Assembly (NCBI GenBank): GCA_016302625.1
Contig: JAEDNG010000005.1
Coordinates: forward strand, 1 to 18,286
DNA: 18,286 nt
DNA from: Clostridiaceae bacterium
GTDB taxonomy: Bacteria; Bacillota; Clostridia; Oscillospirales; Acutalibacteraceae
Reading direction: 5' to 3'
Made by a program: the position numbers and the translations under genes. A model generated the notes under the pieces. It did no database searches and was not told the DNA's origin. It saw only the letters and a list, made by a program, of their open reading frames with translations. Positions 8,135-13,240 of this stretch are shown here, in pieces (position 1 is the stretch's first letter; each line of letters starts with the position of its first letter).

Positions 8135-8201
8135 AATTCTCATCCTCCAAAAATGAGCGGTTTAACATTACCTGATTAAACCCGAAATTTCTACAAATAC
8201 T

Positions 8202-8230
8202 ATAGTAAAGGAAATCTTCCTAAAAGTCAA
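8202..8230 (-). promoter_or_regulatory. promoter of glyS
   Basis: On the minus strand, a -35 TTGACT (8230-8225) and a -10 TACTAT (8207-8202) are separated by 17 bp. The spacer contains an inverted repeat AGGAA-gat-TTCCT (8221-8209). The predicted leader is about 60 nt, too short for a T-box riboswitch. The promoter is divergent from, and only 16 bp away from, the -35 of the small-gene promoter. Confidence 0.7.
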
Positions 8231-8246
8231 CACAAATTAATTAAAC

Positions 8247-8275
8247 TTGACATATTAATACATATGTATTATACT
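8247..8275 (+). promoter_or_regulatory. promoter of the small unknown gene pair
   Basis: A perfect -35 TTGACA (8247-8252) and a -10 TATACT (8270-8275) are separated by 17 bp. The start is predicted near 8282, giving a very short leader, with AGGAGG just upstream of the ATG at 8307. This is one of the strongest promoters in the window. Confidence 0.85.
8256..8271. promoter_or_regulatory. 16-bp perfect palindrome inside the promoter spacer (candidate operator)
   Basis: TAATACATATGTATTA is a perfect inverted repeat with no central gap. It occupies the region between the -35 and -10 boxes and overlaps the first two bases of the -10. A dimeric repressor bound here would block RNA polymerase. Its placement and symmetry are seen directly; that a protein binds it is inference, and AT-rich DNA yields palindromes by chance more often than GC-rich DNA. 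Confidence 0.45.
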
Positions 8276-8306
8276 TTTATCATAGAAGAAAACAGGAGGT
8301 TTTTAA

Positions 8307-8570
8307 ATGGATAACGGAAAAATTCAGCTTCACAATGTGGATTTCGATGATTTTATAAAGGCTATCGACGAATGTAAGGGCGATGTTTATCTTGAGACTA
8401 AGGACGGCGACGTTCTCAACCTTAAATCAAAGCTTTGCCAGATGATAGGACTCAGCACCATCTTAAGCAATTCGGAGGTTACGGAGGCTACCATACGCTG
8501 CACCAACCCCGAGGACGAGACAATGCTGTTCAGATTTAATCTTTACGGTGAAATGCCCAAGGAAAATTAA
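8307..8570 (+). CDS. small conserved-looking protein of unknown function (87 aa)
   Basis: I cannot assign a function. The gene is convincing: a perfect -35 promoter, AGGAGG 8 nt before the ATG, coding-like codon use and a co-directional partner. The 87-aa product is acidic and soluble, without signal peptide or membrane segment. The order of features suggests a small alpha/beta domain: a helix around DFDDFIKAIDECKG (13-26), a strand DVYLETKDGDVLNLKS (27-42), a helix CQMIGLSTIL, then strands EATIRCTN and MLFRFNLYG. There are three cysteines (C23, C44, C65) but no CxxC metal pattern. Similar small proteins seem familiar to me from Ruminococcaceae genomes, some with dubious names, but I cannot cite a family. 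It is followed 9 bp later by the 94-aa gene. Confidence 0.85.
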   Translation: MDNGKIQLHNVDFDDFIKAIDECKGDVYLETKDGDVLNLKSKLCQMIGLSTILSNSEVTEATIRCTNPEDETMLFRFNLYGEMPKEN

Positions 8571-8579
8571 GGAGCGAAA

Positions 8580-8864
8580 ATGGCTGAAAACAATTTTTTG
8601 ACATACAAGGACAAACCGCTTGTCCGCAGCGGGAACGAGATTTATTACGGCGATATGGCGGACTCATACGTTATAAAATTCAAAATCATGTCCGAAACAA
8701 AAGTCGGAGAAAATAAAATACCCGAAAAGGTAACGGTTCAGCTTCTTAAAAGCGACACCCAGCTGCCCGATAAGGACAGAATTGTTAAGGAAACCGTGAA
8801 AGATTCTTTCTTCGACGCGCTTGATTTCGGCTTTGTATGGCTTGAAAGAGCGCTTAAAAACTAA
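8580..8864 (+). CDS. small conserved-looking protein of unknown function (94 aa)
   Basis: Function not recognised. The start codon ATG at 8580 is preceded by GGAG five bases upstream, 9 bp after the stop of the 87-aa gene, so the two are almost certainly translated from one mRNA. The product is 94 aa, soluble, cysteine-free, without signal peptide or membrane helix. The N-terminal block NNFLTYKDKPLVRSGNEIYYG suggests two beta strands. A strand-rich middle follows (SYVIKFKIMSETKV, KVTVQLLKSDT), and an amphipathic helix with aromatics ends it (SFFDALDFGFVWLERALKN). This reads as a small beta-sheet domain plus helix. The unit ends at the strong terminator 17 bp downstream. Confidence 0.85.
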   Translation: MAENNFLTYKDKPLVRSGNEIYYGDMADSYVIKFKIMSETKVGENKIPEKVTVQLLKSDTQLPDKDRIVKETVKDSFFDALDFGFVWLERALKN

Positions 8865-8881
8865 ATCAATTAATTAAAAAA

Positions 8882-8928
8882 GCCCGCGCGGCAGATGCTT
8901 TTATCGCATTGCCGCGCGGGCATATTTT
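8882..8928. terminator. strong bidirectional intrinsic terminator
   Basis: A 12-bp perfect GC-rich stem, GCCCGCGCGGCA (8882-8893) with TGCCGCGCGGGC (8910-8921), is extended past a one-base bulge by ATGC/GCAT around a 7-nt loop. On the plus strand it is followed by ATATTTTTTT; on the minus strand by TTTTTTAATTAATT. It therefore ends both the small unknown pair and the rpmH-to-cohesin operon, which converge here. Confidence 0.95.
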
Positions 8929-8939
8929 TTTGCACTTTA

Positions 8940-9461
8940 TTATTTTACCGTAACTTTTCCGTTTTCGGTTTTTACCGGAACGCTCTGCTCGTCGTAATTG
9001 CAGACGCTGTTCTCGTCGCAAATAAGCTTGATTTCAGACATGCCTGTGGCATTATCCTTGATTTTAAAATTGAGGTAAACCATAACACCGTCTTTTGTGA
9101 TATCGTTATCCTCAACACTGACAAGCTTTAGTGTACCGTCCTGCTCGGAAACCTCACAGTCTGTTAGCAGCTCACCCTTTTCAAAGCTTAAATATTCAAG
9201 CGCCTCGGTGCCATATTCAAACTGAAGAAAAAAGCCCATTGCGCCGGGATTTCCGGTAAATTTAACCGGGATTTTGATATTTTTGCCTGCCTTTTCGGAA
9301 ACCGATTCAACAGTTATGACAGCATCGCCGGACTTACCGGAGGAAACGCTTTTGTCATCTGATTTAAATACGTTCACAAGCCAAACGGTCAGTCCCGCAA
9401 TAAGAGCAACCGCCGCAAGAACCGACGCAGTTATTATAATAATTGTCTTTTTATTGCTCAT
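8940..9461 (-). CDS. membrane-anchored cohesin-like domain protein
   Basis: A 173-aa protein with a short basic cytoplasmic N-terminus (MSNKK), one transmembrane helix at about 6-30, a Ser/Asp/Lys-rich linker to about 45, and a single extracellular beta-rich domain to the end. The domain resembles the cohesin/carbohydrate-binding superfamily: it opens ITVESVSEKAGKNIKIPVKFTGNPGAMGFFLQFEYGT in style, with the G(K/D)xIxVPV strand, the PG-phi-xxxxFxxxY core and late strand MVYLNFKIK. The helix has no downstream cleavage-type A-x-A, so I read it as an anchor. It starts 29 bp after the jag stop with a GAGGGTG Shine-Dalgarno and is the last gene before the bidirectional terminator. Whether it binds dockerins is unknown: no dockerin occurs in the window. 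It could instead be a general cohesin-fold adhesin or cell-surface structural domain. Confidence 0.75.
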   Translation of the reverse strand: MSNKKTIIIITASVLAAVALIAGLTVWLVNVFKSDDKSVSSGKSGDAVITVESVSEKAGKNIKIPVKFTGNPGAMGFFLQFEYGTEALEYLSFEKGELLTDCEVSEQDGTLKLVSVEDNDITKDGVMVYLNFKIKDNATGMSEIKLICDENSVCNYDEQSVPVKTENGKVTVK

Positions 9462-9490
9462 ATTTACACCCTCGTATTCTTAATGAAATA

Positions 9491-10462
9491 TCAGTTGATT
9501 TTTCCGTAAAGCGGCATATCGCTGTCCTTTTTAGGTTCACGCGCCGGAACATTACTCTGTGCCGGTTTTGAGGACGGACGGCGTGACTTTCCGCCGCGTC
9601 TGCCGTTTTCTCTTCTCGGAGGTCTTATATCGCTTCCTTCGACGGCGATTACAACACGTCTGGCACTGCCCTCGCCGAAAGAATTTGAAACCACACCGTC
9701 AATTTCCTGTACAGCTGTGTGAATAATGCGACGCTCATATGGGTTCATCGGTTCGAGACTGCGGTTTTTACCTGTTCTTAAAACCTGCTCGGAAACCCGC
9801 TTCGCAAGGCTGACAAGCGCCTCCTCGCGCTTCTCACGGTAATTTCCGATATTAAGGGATACTTTAAAATAGCCACCGCCGTTGCTTGCGGCAAGTCCGG
9901 TTAAATACTGGAGCGAATCGAGCGTTTCCCCTCTGTGACCTATAACAACGCCGAGTCCCTCGCCGTCAAGCTCGATAAGCGCGGCGTTGTCCTTAACCGC
10001 CGCTTTCATTGTAATATCGGTGCAGCCTAAAGTCTCAAGAATGGTTTTAAGATACGCTATGGCTTTACCCGCTTTTGAATCGGCGGGAATTTGAGCTGCG
10101 TCCATCGGTTCTCCCCATCCCTCGTCCGGATTCGGCTTTTTGGTCTGCTGAGGCTTTTCCTGCGGTTTATCCGGAGCTGTTTCGATTTTCTGAACCGCCT
10201 TTTCGGGAGCCTTAGCCGGCTTATTTTCTTTTTTCTGCGGCTTTGGAGCGTTCTTTTTCTGCGCCTTCGGTTTTTCATCCGGCAATTCAATAAACACCCT
10301 TACCTGCGCCTTTTTTCCTCCGAAAAGCCCTAACGTCTTTTTCTTCGGAAAATCAATTATTTCAAACTGTATATCTGCGTCATACGCCGCGTTTAATTCC
10401 GCAACGGCGTTTTCTTTTGCTTCGTCTATCGTTAAGCCGAAGCCTCTTGCTTCTTTAATCAA
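9491..10462 (-). CDS. jag: Jag/KhpB-type RNA-binding protein (SpoIIIJ-associated)
   Basis: A 323-aa cytoplasmic RNA-binding protein usually encoded beside yidC; linked in Gram-positives to cell division, elongation and sporulation. Domains: Jag_N at about 1-57 (RGFGLTIDEAKENAV, then KKTLGLFGGKKAQVRV); a long Lys/Pro/Gln-rich disordered linker at about 62-115; KH domain at about 130-207 with the GxxG loop GHRG at 175-178; R3H domain at about 210-278 with the R-x3-H signature R244/H248; then a basic Arg/Gly/Lys-rich tail. The start codon is TTG, not ATG: AAGGAGG precedes it by about 7 nt and the encoded start (M)IKEARGFG matches the family. It lies 12 bp after yidC. The usual next genes in this operon, mnmE and mnmG, are absent and replaced by the cohesin-like gene. 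Confidence 0.95.
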   Translation of the reverse strand: MIKEARGFGLTIDEAKENAVAELNAAYDADIQFEIIDFPKKKTLGLFGGKKAQVRVFIELPDEKPKAQKKNAPKPQKKENKPAKAPEKAVQKIETAPDKPQEKPQQTKKPNPDEGWGEPMDAAQIPADSKAGKAIAYLKTILETLGCTDITMKAAVKDNAALIELDGEGLGVVIGHRGETLDSLQYLTGLAASNGGGYFKVSLNIGNYREKREEALVSLAKRVSEQVLRTGKNRSLEPMNPYERRIIHTAVQEIDGVVSNSFGEGSARRVVIAVEGSDIRPPRRENGRRGGKSRRPSSKPAQSNVPAREPKKDSDMPLYGKIN

Positions 10463-10474
10463 GAAAAATCCTCC

Positions 10475-11395
10475 TTATTCTGCCGTTTTACCGTTTAATT
10501 TTTTTAATTGAGTTTCCTCAAAATCACATTCCTTGTTAAGCTCTTTTAAGCGCTCGCGCGAAAGCATTTTGTGCGGCCCGTAAAAGTTCTGAACGCCAAG
10601 CTGAATAAATCCCCCTATAAGCGAGGAACAAGCCCAGTAGAAAGCGACGCCGCCGGGAAGCGTAAAGCCTATAAACAGTGACATCAGCGGCATTGTAAGC
10701 ATCATTCCCGCCATAGACGGCGCGTCGGGATTGATCTTCTTCTGCATCAAAAGTGAAAGCGCGCTTGTAAAGAGCTGAGCCAAAAATGCAATAATGGGCA
10801 TGATCCAGATAGCCTGTGCATCATGGAATATGTCAAAAGAAAACTTAGGTGTCTGAGTAAGGTCGATTCCGAAGAAATTAAAGCTAATGGTATCAAGCTT
10901 GCTTGCAATTTCCGGAAAATCGATTGATCCGTTTCTTACCGCCTCGATAATCTGAAGCTCGGCGCGGGAGCCTGAGGAGCCGAGGGCTTTAAGCGCCTCG
11001 GTCGCTTCGGTAATAGTTGCGGAATCGATATGCATAAGATAGGTCAGCGGCGACATAATGAGCCAGTAAATACTCATCATGAGGATAAGACGCAAAATCA
11101 TGGGCAGACAGCCGCCCGACATTGAAACGCCTTCCTCCTGATAAAGCTGCTGCATTGCCTCGCTGTACTTTTGCTTATCGTCGCCGTAGCGTTTTTTCAG
11201 CTCGTCAAGCTTGGGCTTGATTCTCGTCTGCTGAACCGAGGATTTTTGGCTTTTTATGCTGAGAGGTATCAGCGCCAGATTGATAATAAGAGTAAAAAAG
11301 AACACAGCGGCGGCGAAGTTTCCGCCGAAAAGACCCGCTAAAAATTCCAGTACCCAACCGAAAGGGATATTGATGATGTTAAATAATTTATCCAT
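10475..11395 (-). CDS. yidC: YidC/Oxa1/SpoIIIJ membrane protein insertase
   Basis: A 306-aa insertase that places proteins into the cytoplasmic membrane, alone or with SecYEG. The Oxa1 core is clear: TM1 about 28-46, the cytoplasmic hairpin loop with QTRIKPKLDELKKRYGDDKQKYSEAMQQLY about 56-87, TM2 about 98-118, then an external segment of about 75 residues, TM3 about 195-216, and the final helices from about 228 to 275, ending in a charged tail. It lacks the lipoprotein signal peptide and Cys common in bacilli. In TM1 the sequence TLIINLALIPLSIK has Asn39 where the groove arginine of characterised YidC proteins is expected. The Shine-Dalgarno is weak (GGACGG); a small hairpin lies in the leader gap. 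It is followed by jag. Confidence 0.96.
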   Translation of the reverse strand: MDKLFNIINIPFGWVLEFLAGLFGGNFAAAVFFFTLIINLALIPLSIKSQKSSVQQTRIKPKLDELKKRYGDDKQKYSEAMQQLYQEEGVSMSGGCLPMILRLILMMSIYWLIMSPLTYLMHIDSATITEATEALKALGSSGSRAELQIIEAVRNGSIDFPEIASKLDTISFNFFGIDLTQTPKFSFDIFHDAQAIWIMPIIAFLAQLFTSALSLLMQKKINPDAPSMAGMMLTMPLMSLFIGFTLPGGVAFYWACSSLIGGFIQLGVQNFYGPHKMLSRERLKELNKECDFEETQLKKLNGKTAE

Positions 11396-11414
11396 TTATG
11401 CACCGTCCATTCGC

Positions 11415-11429
11415 GCCGTCAAAGACGGC
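11415..11429 (-). other. small hairpin in the yidD-yidC gap
   Basis: On the minus strand GCCGTC-TTT-GACGGC forms a perfect 6-bp stem with a 3-nt loop between the yidD stop and the yidC start. It has no U-tract and lies about 20 nt upstream of the start codon, so it is not a terminator. It could affect mRNA processing or yidC translation. Confidence 0.4.
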
Positions 11430-11446
11430 AACGGTTAATTTTAAAG

Positions 11447-11674
11447 TTAAGGACGCGCCTTTTTTTCAGGCACGGGGTCATATCCGCCCTTACAGAGCGG
11501 ATTACATCTTAAAATTCTCCAAATACTGAGCGCCGTTCCTACAAAAGCTCCCCTTTTTTGTATAGCCTCTATAGCATAAGCCGAGCACGAGGGGGTAAAT
11601 CGGCAGCAGGGTATTTTGCGCGGAGAAATATTCTTCTGATAAAATTTAATCAGCCAAACCAGTATTTTGCTCAT
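11447..11674 (-). CDS. yidD: YidD family membrane-insertion efficiency factor
   Basis: A 75-aa small membrane-associated protein that assists YidC-dependent insertion. It shows the family pattern: an N-terminal amphipathic/hydrophobic stretch (ILVWLIKFYQKNISP), then the cysteine-rich core PCCRFTPSCSAYAIEAI with C23, C24 and C30, and the C-terminal RCNPLCKGGYDPVP with C57 and C61. Length is typical. Its start overlaps the end of rnpA by 29 bp and there is only a weak Shine-Dalgarno, so translation is probably coupled to rnpA. Confidence 0.95.
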   Translation of the reverse strand: MSKILVWLIKFYQKNISPRKIPCCRFTPSCSAYAIEAIQKRGAFVGTALSIWRILRCNPLCKGGYDPVPEKKARP

Positions 11675-12020
11675 TTGCTTTCATACTTTTCATAACACCT
11701 GCGGCGTTTAAAAGCTTTTTCATCGAAACAGCCGCGGCGGTACTTTTAATGTCAAGTATTCTTGTCCTTGCGACAATTACGAAATCGTATCCCTCATGAA
11801 TTTCCGGCAGGCATTCGCGGAACGCGGCGGTAATAACGCGTTTTGCTCGGTTGCGCTTAACTGCCCCGCCGATTTTTTTGCCCGCTGTAATACCGAGCCG
11901 TATACCGCCCCGCCGATTTTTAGTGATATAAATTACAAAAAAGGGAGATACAAAGGATTTGCCTTTTTTGTAAGCGCGGCGGAAAGCGTAATTTTCCTTT
12001 AGTTTATTTATTTTGCTCAT
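11646..12020 (-). CDS. rnpA: ribonuclease P protein component
   Basis: The basic protein subunit that binds RNase P RNA and helps mature tRNA 5' ends. The 124-aa product begins MSKINKLKENYAFRRAYKKGKS, matching the family start, and carries the RNR signature in VKRNRAKRVITAAFREC plus the GIRLGITAGKKIG strand. An upstream in-frame ATG at 12044 would add eight hydrophobic residues (MWLFLLLN), which the family lacks and which would be encoded by the intergenic hairpin; I therefore start at 12020. Neither start has a good Shine-Dalgarno, so coupling to rpmH is likely. It overlaps yidD by 29 bp. Confidence 0.95.
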   Translation of the reverse strand: MSKINKLKENYAFRRAYKKGKSFVSPFFVIYITKNRRGGIRLGITAGKKIGGAVKRNRAKRVITAAFRECLPEIHEGYDFVIVARTRILDIKSTAAAVSMKKLLNAAGVMKSMKANEQNTGLAD

Positions 12021-12021
12021 A

Positions 12022-12056
12022 TTTAATAAAAGGAAAAGCCACATTGAAGTGGCTTT
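12022..12056 (-). terminator. rpmH-rnpA intergenic attenuator hairpin
   Basis: On the minus strand, AAAGCCAC (12056-12049, overlapping the rpmH stop codon) pairs with GTGGCTTT (12042-12035) around a 6-nt loop, followed by TCCTTTTATT. The form is that of a weak intrinsic terminator. It would lower rnpA and downstream levels relative to rpmH, a sensible ratio because L34 is needed in far larger amounts than the RNase P protein. Function is inferred. Confidence 0.6.
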
Positions 12057-12189
12057 AGTATGTCAACTGCTTTCTGCCTTTTGCTCTGCGGCGTGCGAGC
12101 ACCTTACGACCGTTAGAGGTTGCCATTCTCTTTAAAAAGCCATGCTCTTTCTTGCGGTGGAGCTTTTTCGGCTGATATGTCCTTTTCAT
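12055..12189 (-). CDS. rpmH: 50S ribosomal protein L34
   Basis: A 44-aa, highly basic large-subunit ribosomal protein. The translation is MKRTYQPKKLHRKKEHGF at the start, with LKRMATSNGRKVLARRRAKGR in the body split as in the family, ending KQLTY. Both the length and the MKRTYQP start are diagnostic. AAGGAGGG precedes the ATG by 7 nt, and a consensus promoter lies 87 bp upstream. It is the first gene of the rpmH-rnpA-yidD-yidC-jag-cohesin operon. Unlike many bacteria, dnaA is not the divergent or upstream neighbour; an SGNH hydrolase is. Confidence 0.97.
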   Translation of the reverse strand: MKRTYQPKKLHRKKEHGFLKRMATSNGRKVLARRRAKGRKQLTY

Positions 12190-12275
12190 TTACGAACCCT
12201 CCTTATTTTATTACATTACGGTCATGCGGACTGAAAAACAATCAGTAATTTAAAAACATAACCTATCGATTTTAA

Positions 12276-12305
12276 ATTATAACCCAAATTCCATACATAT
12301 GTCAA
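12276..12305 (-). promoter_or_regulatory. consensus promoter of the rpmH operon
   Basis: On the minus strand, a perfect -35 TTGACA (12305-12300) and a perfect -10 TATAAT (12281-12276) are separated by 18 bp. The predicted leader is about 80 nt. It is the best match to the sigma-A consensus in the window, fitting a ribosomal protein operon. Confidence 0.88.
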
Positions 12306-12365
12306 TAAAAATCTTTTAAAAAGCGAAATTATACGCCGTATTTATAATAATTTGTTAAACATTGC

Positions 12366-12394
12366 TTGCAATTTATACTGTTTAAGTATATAAT
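12366..12394 (+). promoter_or_regulatory. promoter of the SGNH hydrolase-alcohol dehydrogenase pair
   Basis: A -35 TTGCAA (12366-12371) and a perfect -10 TATAAT (12389-12394) are separated by 17 bp, with a leader of about 25 nt and TTGGAGA 8 nt before the ATG at 12425. It diverges from the rpmH promoter. The AT-rich gap of 235 bp between the two genes holds no other feature I can support and no DnaA box. Confidence 0.78.
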
Positions 12395-12424
12395 GCAATA
12401 AAAAAACAGATTGGAGAACTGTTT

Positions 12425-13210
12425 ATGAAGCTCGATGAAATTTTTGAAAACGAAAATGAAAAGCCCCTTGACAATATTGTATCTGACGGAGGCTATACCG
12501 CGATATTCCGCACAATCTGCTGTATAGGCGACAGCCTTTCCTCAGGTGAGTTCGAGGCTGACGGAGGCAATGGAAATTCCACATATCATGATATGTTCGA
12601 GTTTTCGTGGGGTCAGTTTATCGCCCGTATGTGTGGGAGCCGTGTCTATAATTTTTCGCGCGGAGGTATGACCGCAAGCGAATACTGCGACTCTTTTGCG
12701 GCTTCAAAGGATTTCTGGAACCCCGAATACGCGTCTCAGGCATATATAATCGCTCTTGGCGTGAACGATATTTTGGGTCAGCGTCAGGAAATCGGAGGAA
12801 TAAATGATATTGATTTTAACGACTGGCGCAACAACAAGAAAAATTTTGCCGGATATTACGCCGAAATCATTCAGCGAATGAAAGAAATTCAGCCCCGTGC
12901 GAAGTTTTTCCTTATGACAATGGCAAACGAAGGTGCAAATGACGGCAGAATTAAGGACAAAGAAGAACACAGCAGACTTCTTTACGATTTTGCCGACAAA
13001 TTCGACAACACCTATGTTATTGATTTATTAAAATACGCTCCTGTTTACGATGAAAAATTCAAAGAAAAGTTTTTTATGCGCGGACATATGAATCCTATGG
13101 GATATTTGCTGACGGCTAAAATGACCGCCTCCTACATAGATTATATTATCCGTCACAACATGGACGATTTTAATGAAATCGGATTTATCGGAACGGATTT
13201 ACACAGCTAA
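12425..13210 (+). CDS. SGNH/GDSL-family hydrolase
   Basis: A 261-aa soluble hydrolase of the SGNH superfamily (esterases, lipases, acetyl-xylan or cell-wall deacetylases). Block I is CCIGDSLSSG with the nucleophile Ser37. Block II glycine lies in FSRGGMTASEY (about 78-87). Block III Asn114 is in LGVNDILG. Block V is the catalytic His in RGHMNPMGY (H221), with the Asp normally three residues before it replaced by M218/R219/G220, so the usual DxxH acid is not present in that form. No signal peptide is visible, so it is predicted cytoplasmic. The sequence is rich in acidic residues at the N-terminus. It has its own promoter and is followed 30 bp later by an alcohol dehydrogenase. Substrate unknown. 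Confidence 0.88.
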   Translation: MKLDEIFENENEKPLDNIVSDGGYTAIFRTICCIGDSLSSGEFEADGGNGNSTYHDMFEFSWGQFIARMCGSRVYNFSRGGMTASEYCDSFAASKDFWNPEYASQAYIIALGVNDILGQRQEIGGINDIDFNDWRNNKKNFAGYYAEIIQRMKEIQPRAKFFLMTMANEGANDGRIKDKEEHSRLLYDFADKFDNTYVIDLLKYAPVYDEKFKEKFFMRGHMNPMGYLLTAKMTASYIDYIIRHNMDDFNEIGFIGTDLHS

Positions 13211-13240
13211 TATTGTCAAATTCAATCAAGGAGGTATTTT

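Noticed and set aside
8135..8201. T-box or glycine riboswitch upstream of glyS
   Set aside because: The predicted leader is only about 60 nt, too short for a T-box, and no T-box-like conserved element or antiterminator is visible.
12190..12424. Replication origin beside rpmH
   Set aside because: The gap is AT-rich but has no DnaA boxes on either strand and no dnaA gene; the composition is explained by two divergent promoters.
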